In this document: positions 1-10,249 of the stretch, piece by piece
Layout of the letters: every line of letters begins with the position of its first letter
Numbering within the stretch: the stretch's first letter is position 1
From: Diphasiastrum complanatum
Taxonomy: Eukaryota > Streptophyta > Lycopodiopsida > Lycopodiales > Lycopodiaceae
Assembly (NCBI GenBank): GCA_029204225.1
Contig: MU832556.1
Coordinates: 1 to 64,000, forward strand
Reading direction: 5' to 3'
DNA length: 64,000 bases
Program-made: the position numbers and the translations under genes
The notes under the pieces: model-generated
Seen by the model: only the letters and a program-made list of their open reading frames with translations
What the model was told of the DNA's origin: nothing
Databases searched by the model: none

Positions 1-150
1 AATGCCTAGAAACTGGAAAAAGGCTGAGCCTAGTTGCAGCGATATCAACTACAGCGATGGCTAGCCTATGAGCCTACCTCTAGCTGACCTCCAACAGACT
101 TCCAAACAGATTGCAGAACCAGGACTGTTTGCTTGCAGAGGATTCGAATC

Positions 151-1142
151 ATGGCCAAAAGTAAGAGGGGTGGTGCACCTGCCCTTCCTGCCAACACTGC
201 TTCATCCGCTTCATCTTCTTCATCTGCCTCATCTTCTTCTTCCAATTTAGACCCGTCCATCGCACCTACCTTCGATCCACCTTCACCTTCACCTTCCATT
301 CCAGTTGCAATCCCTATATCTCCGTCAGATCCTATTCTTGATAATAGTGAATCCATCATAGCCGATCCTTTGACCCCGAATACCCCAGAAGAGGAATTAC
401 CTCTGCCTCCAGCCTTTATGATCTTCGTCATTCGTGCAGATTAGTTATGTTCCTATGAATATCTCAACGACCATCGGAAAAAACTTCTTTCTCTTGAAGC
501 TATGATTCAAGTTGTTCAATCTCATCTTCAGAAACTAGATTCGTCTATCGATGATCTCAAGAAAGAAGTTGCAGCAGTCAAAATCGAAGCTTCCTCTCAT
601 TCGACTACTTCAGCTAAGATCCAACAGCTTGAAAGTCAAGTGGAACAGCATCATATCGTTGTCCGATCCTGGGCAGATGTCCTTAAAGGTCCTAATATTG
701 TTGTTCTACCACCTCCACCTTCTTTTATCTCAGCTACGTTCACCGAGAGCCGTTTGCGAGAGCAAAAGGCTCTCAATGTCCGAGTCAGAGGTATTACGAA
801 CTCCCATGATGCTGTTGGTGAAGGTAAAAGTTTCTTGAAGAGAGTCTTCAACACCACCACAAAGATATAGATACTGCATGGCGACCTAAGAAAGATCCAG
901 GTACTGTTGTTATACGCTTTGCATCTGCCACTGGTCGTCATGAAGCGCTAGGAAAGAGATCTACATTGTGGGGCACCACGATATACCTGGATGAAGACCT
1001 TACTTTCATTCAAGTTCAAGAACAAGCAAAACAGGAGGCTTTAAGAAATGGAAAGCGGTTGATCTACAGGGATGGTATCATCCGTTTTGTAGATATTAAA
1101 CCTGCTACTATTAATGAGATATCTGAGACTATTCAGAGTTAG
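151..1142 (+). pseudogene. LINE A ORF1 protein (coiled coil plus RNA-binding-like domain), broken
   Basis: ORF1 of a LINE, expected to be the RNA-binding partner of the retrotransposition particle. Reading from ATG 151, the product starts with a basic MAKSKRGG stretch and a Ser/Pro-rich low-complexity segment. It continues with a heptad-rich coiled coil (about 500-660) and a conserved block around ALNVRVRGI (about 770-800) that matches the HNIRVRGI block of the ORF1 copies at 10.7 and 16.6 kb. The last third (864-1142) has the TAWR, IIRF-like, GTTIYLDEDLTF and RLIYRDG motifs shared with those copies. Two lesions break it: an in-frame TAG at 442-444 and a frame change near 850-863. I infer the RNA-binding role from LINE ORF1 proteins in general; I see no zinc knuckle. 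Confidence 0.7.
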
Positions 1143-1348
1143 TGAGAGAGTTAGAGCACTGAAGAGATGCCATTTGAATCTGTAAATGGTCTACGTACCA
1201 TATAACCCTGGACATTATCCTCTTCTTAGTTAGTTTTGGTTTAGTTATGAAGGCATTGTTCCGTCTTGGTTCCACTTTATCTGATGTACTTGCTCGTCTT
1301 ATACACCTTTTGGCATGGAAAAGACGTTAATAAAGCTTTCTTCCTTTC

Positions 1349-1375
1349 CCTCCCTCCCTCCCTCCCTCCCTCCCT

Positions 1376-1416
<41 letters not shown>
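1349..1416 (+). repeat. (TCCC)n then (TC)n microsatellite at the LINE A 3' end
   Basis: The LINE A tail runs first as TCCC units (to about 1,383) and then as TC units up to 1,416. Immediately afterwards begins a 5'-truncated LINE fragment (copy B), so this tract is a LINE-to-LINE junction. Confidence 0.9.
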
Positions 1417-1418
<2 letters not shown>

Positions 1419-2314
1419 ATGTTTACTCTGAGATCTTCTTTTTTATTGGATGCTTCTGATGTGGATCATAGCCAGTCCCACATTACGCACTTTTTCCAGA
1501 AGAGGGATAGAGATGAGACTTCTGACAGTGAGATAGACATTCCAGTACGACGACCGAAGCTCCAGCGTCCTCGCTCCTCCAGGCCCAGGGCTCTTCACCG
1601 GAGGCCAACGCCTGCTTCTCACGATATCACACAGTTTTTTATGATTTACAGAGCATACCGTCAGATCGAGTTATCTTTCTCAGGCGCTGTCTTTTGGCCT
1701 GCGCTACCGCATTGGTCAGCTTCGGGTGTCTTCCCATTAGCTCGCTATTGAGATAGGTGTCCAACTTACTATGAGATCAAACGATTGTCTCTATCGAGAC
1801 ATTCCACTCACACTTGGTTCCTTCTTTGCCCATCCAGATGCGAGATGTATTGGTTTGCTATTACGAGAGATGTTTTCTTTGAGATCTTCTCTTCTGTCGG
1901 ATGATTACGATGTGACCACAGCCAGCTACATATAACACATTTCTTTCAGAAAAGAGTTAGAGATGATACTTCGGACAGTGAGATGATACTTCCAGCTCGA
2001 CGACCGAAGCTCCAGACCATCCAGATCCAGAGTTCGTCACCAGAGGCCACCATGTGCCTCACACCAGATCTCACACTTTTTCTCTCTCAGTTAGTAAGTT
2101 TCACTCCTCCGCGTAGCTGGTGGTTAAGCTATTGCTTTTGTACCCTCACCATAGCTAGAGGTTAAGCTTTGGTTTTATTTCCGGTTTATTTTTGTTTTAT
2201 TCTATGTCTTAGCTGATAGAAATAAGTCCGGCATGGACAATGATCCTTTCTGATGTACTTTCTCTTTGTCTTTTGTGCCCAAGGGCACTCTGTAGACATT
2301 AATATATTCTATTC

Positions 2315-2393
<79 letters not shown>
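1417..2393 (+). mobile_element. LINE copy B: duplicated ORF2 C-terminal fragment plus 3' tail
   Basis: The sequence directly after the (TC)n tract encodes the C-terminal tail of LINE ORF2: an MFTLRSS block and an ITHFFQKR block comparable to MFILRQD and ITSFFSRR at 14,290-14,370. The block at 1,417-1,575 recurs in diverged form at about 1,869-2,020 (same MF..LRSS, HITHFFQK and RRPKLQ motifs), so two ORF2 C-termini lie in tandem. Between them (1,660-1,860) is the GQLRVSSH-type region that normally precedes this tail. The 3' end (2,253-2,317) has the family signature TGATGTACTT...GACATTAATAT followed by ATTCT units and (TC)n. It is non-coding debris of a retrotransposon. Confidence 0.65.
2306..2393 (+). 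repeat. (ATTCT)n then (TC)n microsatellite, LINE B tail
   Basis: About three ATTCT units pass into an uninterrupted (TC)n of about 75 bp, ending at CTCAGCGATGG. It sits at the 3' end of LINE B. Confidence 0.9.
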
Positions 2394-2396
<3 letters not shown>

Positions 2397-3085
2397 GATG
2401 GCTGCTCCTCCAACGATGGTTGTTGCCCTGTCCTCGTCCGCCCTCTCTCAACACGATGGTCCCTCCTCCTCGTGCCCCTGCTACTCGTAGATCCTCACGA
2501 TCTCCTGCCACCTCCTCACTCATCCCCCTCGCTGACTCCTCACCTCATCTCGTTGCCACCCTAGCCCCCCCCCCTCGCTGCCACCTCCCCTCACCCACTC
2601 GCTGGTCCTCCCCCCTCGCTGCTCGTTCACACCCCCCCCCCCCCCCGGTTGACCTCTCAGATCTCCCCCTCGCTGATCTCTCCTGCTCTCCTATCGCTGC
2701 CACCCCCTCACCCACCCCCCTTGCTAACCCCTCCGCTACCACTCCAGCCCCCCCTCTCACTGCCCCCTCACCTCACCCCGTCGCTGATCCCTCACCTCCT
2801 CTCACAGTCATTCCAGCACCCCCCCCCTCGCTGCCACCTCACTTCACCCCCTCGATGACCCCTCTCCCTCCCCTACTACAACTCCCACCCCCCCGCTGAT
2901 GGCTCACCACCCTCCCCCTAGATGTTGTCCACCGATATGGCAGTGCTACCTGCCACGCAGGCAGCACGGCATGCTGACATGTCACCACACCTGCTTCCAT
3001 CATTTTCTGTCCACTCTGCTCCTATCCCTGATTCGACTCCTCTTCCGTCTTCTGACCCTATTTGTTACATACCTAAATAACTAGC
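2394..3085 (+). repeat. C-rich minisatellite-like tract
   Basis: This tract is strongly C+T rich on the + strand. It contains degenerate units of the form CCCCCCTCGCTGCCACCTC and CTCACCCCCTCGCTGA, which repeat irregularly from about 2,520 to 2,900. It can be read as a proline/serine-rich polypeptide (2,420-2,899), but the reading is driven by base composition and shows no domain. It starts right after the LINE B (TC)n tail, so it may be the 5' part of LINE C. That is inference. Confidence 0.55.
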
Positions 3086-4089
3086 AGTACTTCAGACCCC
3101 TAATAGTCCATTTAGTGTTGGGGGCTAAATGGCAAGGTACCCTTAGGATTAAGGGTATGTGCCCTTGGATAAGGGCAGGCAAGTGACTATACCTTAGTTG
3201 GAGGTATGGAGTCACGTGATCCTTGGATAAGGGGTACCTTAGTATTAAGGGTAGGTGCCTTAGATTAAGGTACTAGTGTCCTTGGTTAAGGGCAGGTAGG
3301 TGTCTATGCCTCGGATGGAGGTATGGAACCTAGAGAGGTGTTAGAAAGTCATTGAATGACCATTTTTCTAAACCTTGGGCCTCAACCTTGAACCATATCA
3401 CTTTATTGGTCTAGGACCAAAGTATACATGCACAACTTGGGCAATGGGACCTAGTAGGAGGGCGTCCTTCTAAAGTGTCCATTGAGTTCCCAACTCCCAC
3501 AAGAAAGGCATTCAAAGGGTCATAGGTTATGGAAGGAGTCTCTTGACCTTCCATAAGCGAGGCTCTTGGAGATTCTTTAACTCCCCTAGGCTTTCTCTCT
3601 CTCATTGGATGAGCATGGAACTCCATAGTGCATTGGAGGGGTCCATGGGCCATCTATAAGAGGGTAGTAGGGCGCCCTTTGGGAGAGGGGAGATCTCTCT
3701 TGTTTGCTTTGCTTATGATCTAGTGTTGCTACTAGTGTGTAGAGTGCTTTCTTGTGGTAGTATGCTTGAGGTTTGGATCTTGCTTATGGTATGGGACATA
3801 AGTAGGGTTTGGATCTTGAGAATGCTATGGAGTGTTGTGGTATGCTTGTGATTTGTTTATGGTTAGCAAGGGGGTGCTAGATAGGTCTTGCTTGGAGCTT
3901 GGATCTAGCTATGGTTGGGTGGTGAATACTTGAGGCCAACTTGTTATCTTGTGTTTAAAGAGTAGGGACACAGGTGAAGGAGAGATCCTTGGAGGCTTGC
4001 AAATCCTTACTTGCAGGTGGAGGCATCCTAGCTTGGAGTTGGGGAGCATCTTGAAGCTTGCAGGTTGCTTGGAGGACATTTGGAGGCTC
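3086..4089 (+). other. Possible 5' region of LINE C with a diverged 118-bp tandem repeat; no gene seen
   Basis: I see no convincing coding sequence here. A block around GGGCAGGCAAGTGACTAT at 3,173-3,210 recurs in diverged form at 3,291-3,328, each copy ending in GGAGGTATGGA, with TTGGATAAGGG-type units between them. The last bases (about 4,040-4,089, GAGGACATTTGGAGGCTC) become continuous with the LINE C sequence at 10,247 (TACCTTGGATTTGGAGG) once the gypsy insertion is removed. This stretch is therefore the LINE C sequence immediately upstream of its ORF1. Confidence 0.4.
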
Positions 4090-4507
4090 AGTTATGGACT
4101 CGGCTCATTACATTCGCCGCGTCCATTTACATTTACAGTTACTTTACTTTATGCATAAGCAGGCCTTGGGCCCTTTTTTATTCATTAGTGACATTCAGAC
4201 TATATGGTTGGCCTTTGGCCTTATTATTCATTATTAGGCCATTTGGACATATTACTGGAGAGTGGGGGCCTTCTTGGAGGGCGCACTATTATCCCTCCCA
4301 GTTGGGCCCTAGCCACTGGAAGCTTCCTTTTAAGGCTTCCTCTTGGCTATAAGTAGGGAAACTGTGTCATTTGTCATTCAGCTGATGATATTGATCTCTC
4401 TCTTTAGCCTCCTTAATCTCTCTCTTTCCTGCTTTCTAGGGTTAAGTCTTGCGTATGTGATGCTTTCATAGCTTAATTCTAGATCAGTTGTGGCTCTATT
4501 CGTAACT
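4090..4507 (+). repeat. 5' LTR of the gypsy element
   Basis: The 418-bp direct repeat matches 9,824-10,241 with three differences (near 4,102, 4,456 and 4,488). It begins AGTTATGG and ends CGTAACT. It contains a possible TATA-like GGCTATAAGTAGGG near 4,348-4,361, a plausible start of transcription for the element. It is preceded by GGCTC and followed directly by the primer binding site. Confidence 0.95.
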
Positions 4508-4519
4508 TGGTATCAGAGC
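4508..4519 (+). other. Primer binding site of the gypsy element
   Basis: TGGTATCAGAGC lies immediately after the 5' LTR. It is complementary to the 3' end of plant initiator methionine tRNA and is the standard minus-strand priming site of plant LTR retrotransposons. Confidence 0.93.
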
Positions 4520-5182
4520 ACTTTTCTGAGCACAATCTGGAATTTTTTCTTTGTTGCCTTGCCTTGCTCCTCCATCGTTGTTCCTACAGCTCCATTACCG
4601 TTTTGACAGCCATGTTCCATCGCTGCTCCTTCCACTCCTTCCTGCCCAGCGTTCCCCCTGTTTTGTCCCCTCTTTTCTTTGCTGCCCAGCGCTCCTCCTC
4701 TTCCTTTCCATCGCTGTCCCTGCCTTCCGACCTATCACTTTCGTTTGATATTTTTCCAGTTTGCAGCCATCTTCCACAGTTAGTTCCCTGAGTGTCCAGC
4801 ACCCAACCTCATCCAAAAACTACCCAATTCCGACATCATTTCCTATTCCAAACAGCTAAAATTCTTCAACTTGTAAATCGCCGCCTCAGCACTCCCAACT
4901 TGTCACTTTTGCCTTTTTTTTCTCCAATTCCAGCCATCTTTTACAGCTTATCAAAAGGCTGTCGCCCACTCATTCTCCACTACATTTTCAGGAATTCTGA
5001 CTCCGTTTACTCTTTCAAATTCACATTGTATCCCTGGCTGTCCAGCGCATTTTTACAGCTTCTCCATTGTTCATTGCTGTTTGTTTTTTTCAGTTGTGAT
5101 AATATTGGTTGTAATAGGCTAATTTGGGGTGACGACAAGAGTCCGCTCCCTCAAGTTTTCGTCTATTCCTTCCACTATCATT

Positions 5183-6765
5183 ATGGCACATTCACCTACC
5201 CCGAGTGAGACTACTCAGGAAACCTTATCCGATCAGTTTCGTCGCATGGATGAGACCCTTTCTGGCCTCGTTCTTCGCTTCGATTCAGTTATGACCGGCT
5301 TTGCTACTATGCAATCACAGATTGATTCTTTACAGCCTCATGGTCCTGGTAAAGCTCCTATTTTTCCTACATTTGGGACTCCCCCTCCATTTGGATTTTC
5401 ATCTTCTGCTAGTCAGCATGGTGGTGGACCGTTCATTCCATCTAACCCACCTCCTGGTTTCTTTCCTCGTCCCCCCCTTCCTAAGCCACACTTTGCTCGA
5501 GACTTTCGTGATAGGGTACAGCTTGCTACCTATTCCGGTTCCTCCGACGGGAACTTATTAGAGAATTGGTTTGCTAAGATTGACACATATTTTCAGATTT
5601 ACCCCAAGACTGATCCTCAGAAGATCCAGTTGGCTGCTTTACATTTAGATGGACGTGCCGCCACGTGATGGCAAGTTTATAGAGTTGATCCTGATCGGGA
5701 AGGGCTCCATGTATGGCATACTTTTCGCCGTGACCTCCGCCATGCTATGATTGATCCTCAGTGGCTTGACCGCCAACGTGATACATTCCGTAGTCTCACT
5801 CAGACCAGTGATCTTGCTTCTTATACAGATCAGTTTATGGAGCTTTCTTATCTTTTCACAGATCTACAGCCCACTGAGCTTATTTCTCGTTACATTGCTG
5901 GGCTTCGTGGTGCTTTACGTTATGATGTTTCTTCCTTCCGTCCTACCACACTTGTTGAGGCGATGTCTCTTGCCAGTGCTTTACAGCATAAGTACTCTGA
6001 CACCCTTCCTTCCCGCTTCTCCCGACCCCGTCCTTCTGCTTCATCTTTTCCCGCTACGTTCATCCCTACACCGGCCCCTTCTGTTCCAGCTCTCTCCATT
6101 GCCCCTTCGCCTCCGACTCCTCCGACTCCTCGACCTGCTTTTGTCCGACGTTACACGTCTGCAGAGTTCGCTGATCTTCAGCAGAACCATCTTGCCTGTG
6201 ATTGCCGCCAGCCTCTCCCTACTACTACTGCTGTTTTTTACCATGAGGGCACTACTCCAGATGATTCTGATATCCACATTCATATTTCTGATGAGCCTGA
6301 CTTATCCTCAAAGCCTTCCCCTGATTTACTTCCTGCTACTTGCCATGCTCAGCTTGCCTATGCTACTTGGACAGGGCGTCCTGGTCCTCGCTCCATTCGG
6401 TTACGTGTGCGTATTATAGGTCGAGAGTATATTGCTTTAGTTGATACTGGTAGCACTCATTCTTTTATTAGCAGTTATATCACTAGTCGGATCCGTGCTT
6501 CACCTATTCCTGCTTCCCAGCCTCTCACAGTTGAGGTTGCCAGTTCTCATTCTTTTTCTAGTTCTCAGATGTTTCAGCGTTTACCATACCGCATTGAAGA
6601 TTTCTCTGGACAGGCAGATCTTTACATTATCCCTATGGAGCGTTATGATCTTATCCTTGGTGCTGATTGGTTTGCATCTCTTGGAGCCGTTACACTGGAC
6701 TTGACACAGCAGACATTGAAAATGTACATGATGCAGTTACACACTCACTTGTGGGCAGGGAGACT
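5183..6765 (+). pseudogene. Gypsy gag and aspartic protease, with an internal stop
   Basis: Gag builds the virus-like particle and the protease cleaves the polyprotein. ATG 5,183 is the first methionine giving the gag frame. The product has a short coiled-coil-like N-terminus, a Pro/Gly/Phe-rich linker, and a retrotransposon gag core (LENWFAKIDTYF; then DFR/HAMIDPQW, YIAGLRGAL). An in-frame TGA at 5,666-5,668 interrupts the core where Trp-rich sequence resumes at once. The aspartic protease lies further on, with the active-site motif ALVDTGSTHSFI (about 6,435-6,470) and YDLILGADWF downstream. Where a CCHC zinc knuckle is expected I see only LACDCRQ, so the knuckle appears to be lost. The frame shifts between about 6,731 and 6,765, before RT. 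Confidence 0.85.
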
Positions 6766-6770
6766 TCCAG

Positions 6771-9700
6771 TTGATTATTGGGAAGCAGTTTATTCGCAGC
6801 CTGCCGAAGGCTCATTGTGCTGCCTTATTATGTGTTCAGCGGGCAGTACCAGTTCCTCCAGTTTCTACACCAGCAGTTGTTCCTCAGGTGATTTCTAACT
6901 TATTACATCAGTATGCTTTTGTCTTTTCAGAACCTACGATGCTACCACCATTACGTGACATGAACCATCATATTGATTTGCGTCCTGGTTCTGCTCCTCC
7001 CTCCCGTCCCCCTTATCGTATGTCTCGATCTGAGCGTGATGAGCTTGAGCTCCATATTACTGCCTTGTTAGATCAGGGTCTCATTGTTCCTAGTCACAGC
7101 CCTTTTGGTGCTCCTGTTCTCCTTATTAATAAGAAAGATGGTACCAAACGCCTTTGTATTGATTACCGTGCTTTAAATAAGTTGACTATTCGTAATCAGT
7201 ACCCTATTCCACACATGGATGACCTCTTTGACCTGCTCGGTACCTCTAAAATCTTTTCCAAGATAGACCTTCGTTTTGGATATTACCAAATCAGGATGCA
7301 CCCTTCTGACGAACATAAGACTGCTTTCCGTACTCAACTTGGTTTATATGAATTTTGTGTGCTTCCTTTTGGTGTTACTTATGGCCCTCCTACGTTCCAG
7401 AATGTGATGAATAACGTCTTACGTCCGCTTCTTGGTCATTGTGTCTTGGTTTATTTTGATGATATTCTTATTTTTAGTCAGTCTCTTGCTGAGCATGTTG
7501 CCCATCTTTCCTCGGTCTTTCAGTTACTTGTACACCACCAGTTATTTGCTAAGTTGTCTAAATGTTCTTTTGCTGTTTCTGAGATCGAGTTTCTTGGTTT
7601 TCTTATTTGTAATGGTCACATTCGTCTGGACCCTCATAAGGTTCAGGCCATCCAGGATTGGCCTAAACCTACTAATATTCATCATGTTCGTATGTTTCTT
7701 GGGTTAGCCACTCACCTTCGTCGTCCAGTTCCTCATTTTGCCACTATCGCAGCTCCTCTTCATGCACTTTTGAAGAAGTCTAGTACTTTTCTGTGGACTC
7801 CTGATTGTCAGACAGCGTTTGATACTCTTCGTCGTGCTGTTGTTGATGCTGCCGTTATGTGTTTACCACAGTTTGATCAGAAGTTTCTTGTTGAGACTGA
7901 TGCTAGTAATGTTGGTTTGGGTGCTTTACTTCGCCAGTCACAATGTATTATTGCTTATGAGTCGCGTCGTCTTCGCTCTTATGAGCAACGTTATTCTGTG
8001 CATGAGAAAGAGCTTCTTGCTATTATCTATGCTCTTAAGAAGTGGCGTCATTATCTGTATCGAGTCCCGTTTGACATTATTACTGATCACCAGTCTTTAC
8101 GTTATCTGTTTTCTCAACGTGACCTTAGTGATCGTCAATTTCGTTGGTTGCAGTTTTTACAGTCTTTTAATTTCTCCATATTGTATCGTCCTGGTCGTGC
8201 TAACACTGCTGCTGATGCATTATCTCGTCTTCCAGCTTTGTTAGATACACTCGTTTCTACTATTCCTCCATGGTTTGATGCTCTACCTGTAGCATACCTT
8301 ACATGTTCTGATTTTTGTGATGTTTATAGTTCTGCCCCACCTGTTTCGTCCAGTCCTCATCAGGTTTACTCCATTATTGACAATCGTCTTTATTATTATG
8401 ATTCTCTTTGTATCCCTAGTTCTTTGGGTATCCATTCCCAGTTGTTGTCGGATGCTCATTCCTCTCCTGTTGGGGGTCACTTTGGTTTTCAGAAGTCTTA
8501 TGCTCGTCTCAAAGACCATTTCTATTGGCCCTCTCTTCGATCTGAGCTTGCTGTACTTATTCGTACCTGCCCTTTCTGTCTTCGTAATAAGTACTCCCGT
8601 TCTAAATCTGCTGGTTTGCTCCAGAGTTGGCCTATTCCTCATCGCCAGTGGACTGATATATCTATGGACTTTATCCTTGGCCTTCCCCATACCCAGCGTG
8701 GTCACGATTCATGTATGGTGGTAGTTGACAGGTTCTCGAAACAGGCACATTTTATCCCAGTTCGCAGTACTATCACAGCAGAGCAGTGTGCACGTTTGTT
8801 CCTATCAGAGATTTTCCGCCTGCATGGATTTCCTCGTACTATCCTTTCTGATCGGGATAGTAAGTTTACATCTATATTCTGGACAGAGCTTATGCGTATT
8901 TTGGATGTTCAGCTTTTTATGGGTTCTGCTTATCATTCTACTTCTGATGGGCAGTCTGAGGTCCTTAACAGGATCCTTGAGGATTATTTACGCCATTTTG
9001 TTACTCCGTCAGGGAAGGATTGGGATCAGCATTTATGTTTAGCAGAGTATAGCTATAATAGCTCTGTTAGTACCAGCACAGGTGTCTCTCCATTTTTATT
9101 ATCTCATGGCTATGCACCTCTTTTACCTGGCATTCCTCTTCCTCCTGAGGATACACCTGTTACACTTGCATCTTTTCTATCAGGTGCTCGAGAGCTTATT
9201 ACTCGGGCCAGTTCTCATTTACAGCATGTTCAGCAGCGTTATCAGACCTCAGTTGATCGTCACCGCCGCCATGTTGAGTTTCAGCTTGGAGATATGGTTT
9301 ATCTACGCTTACGGTTTGCACGTCATCATTTTGTCCAGGGCCATGCTTCTATTGAGAAGCTTGCACCACGTTATTATGGGCCTTATCGCATTGTGGAGGT
9401 TCTTAGTCCAGTTACATATCGCTTACAGCTTCCTGCTTCCACACGCGCCTGTGATGTATTCCATGTCAGTTTATTACGTGCTGCTATTGAGGATGACGCT
9501 CCTTGTGATGCTAAGTTTCCTACTGCTCCAGAGTTATTTCCATTTTTACCTGCTGCTATATTACAGGTCCGTCTATACCATAGTCGACGCCGCCGGCAGA
9601 TTCAGTTTTTGGTCCAGTGGGATGGTCGTCCTATTGAGGAGGCCATGGGAGCCTATTGATGTGTTTTATCATACACCATTACTTGCGGATCAGGCTCGTG

Positions 9701-9777
9701 CTCTTGTTGCACTTGTTGATTCCTCTACATCAGATGTTCCTCTAGTTGTTGATGCACCAGGGCTTGCTGCTACTTGA
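6771..9777 (+). pseudogene. Gypsy pol: RT, RNase H, integrase, chromodomain (frameshift near the end)
   Basis: Pol copies element RNA into DNA and integrates it. A 962-codon open frame runs from 6,771 to 9,659. It has reverse transcriptase with LVYFDDIL (YFDD at 7,452-7,463, about residue 228) preceded by IDYRALNK and KIDLRFGYYQI. RNase H follows with VETDASNVGLGAL and HEKELLAIIYALKKWRHY (about residues 370-420). The integrase zinc-binding region is GHFGFQKSYARLKDHFYWP with CPFC (about residues 565-605), and the integrase core starts at WTDISMDFILGLP (about residue 626) with DGQSEVLNRILEDYLR. The end reads as a chromodomain (ILQVR...FLVQWDGRP) but shifts frame near 9,640; the remainder (WEPIDVFYH...) continues in the next frame to 9,777. 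The chromodomain assigns it to the chromovirus group. Confidence 0.9.
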
Positions 9778-9823
9778 TCTGGTTATCTTTTCGGCAGTTG
9801 GGTCTTTTTTTTGTGTCGGGGAG

Positions 9824-10241
9824 AGTTATGGACTCAGCTCATTACATTCGCCGCGTCCATTTACATTTACAGTTACTTTACTTTATGCATAAGCAGGCCT
9901 TGGGCCCTTTTTTATTCATTAGTGACATTCAGACTATATGGTTGGCCTTTGGCCTTATTATTCATTATTAGGCCATTTGGACATATTACTGGAGAGTGGG
10001 GGCCTTCTTGGAGGGCGCACTATTATCCCTCCCAGTTGGGCCCTAGCCACTGGAAGCTTCCTTTTAAGGCTTCCTCTTGGCTATAAGTAGGGAAACTGTG
10101 TCATTTGTCATTCAGCTGATGATATTGATCTCTCTCTTTAGCCTCCTTAATCTCTCTCTTTCCTGCTTTCTAGGGTTAAGTCTTGCTTATGTGATGCTTT
10201 CATAGCTTAATTCTAGATCAGCTGTGGCTCTATTCGTAACT
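9824..10241 (+). repeat. 3' LTR of the gypsy element
   Basis: This is the 418-bp direct repeat of 4,090-4,507, preceded by a short purine run (GGGGAG) that may be the polypurine tract. It is followed by the GGCTC target duplicate and then by LINE C sequence. Confidence 0.95.
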
Positions 10242-10249
10242 GGCTCTAC

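Larger units (their letters stand above)
1..1416 (+). mobile_element. LINE copy A, ORF1-only derivative ending in a (TCCC)n/(TC)n tail
   Basis: This non-LTR retrotransposon copy carries an ORF1 (151-1142) and then a 3' untranslated region with no ORF2 between them. The 3' end (about 1,281-1,345) reads TGATGTACTT, then a CTTATACACCTTTTGG-like stretch, then TTAATAAAGC, and runs straight into a pyrimidine microsatellite. The same end sequence, in variant form, terminates the LINE copies near 2,300, 14,800, 16,070 and 19,850, so it marks the family's 3' end. The 5' limit lies outside the window or is not visible. An ORF1-only copy would depend on reverse transcriptase supplied by a complete relative. 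Confidence 0.7.
4090..10241 (+). mobile_element. Ty3/gypsy chromovirus-type LTR retrotransposon, nearly complete
   Basis: This is a complete insertion with two 418-bp LTRs, an initiator-Met primer binding site, gag, protease, reverse transcriptase, RNase H, integrase and a C-terminal chromodomain-like segment. It is flanked by a perfect 5-bp target duplication GGCTC (4,085-4,089 and 10,242-10,246). I count 3 substitutions between the LTRs, so the insertion is young. The LTR ends are AGTTA...TAACT, an inverted repeat, rather than the usual TG...CA; the target duplication supports exactly these ends. It interrupts LINE copy C. It carries at least three coding lesions (stop in gag, frame change before RT, frame change in the chromodomain), so it is probably not autonomous. 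Confidence 0.93.

Noticed and set aside
2420-2899. A 159-residue proline-rich protein
   Set aside because: The frame is open because the strand is nearly free of A and G. All readings are Pro/Ser/Leu-rich and no domain or start context is seen.
3411-3653. An 80-residue - strand frame in the presumed LINE C leader
   Set aside because: No similarity to NSF or to any LINE product; composition is ordinary and there are no neighbours to support it.
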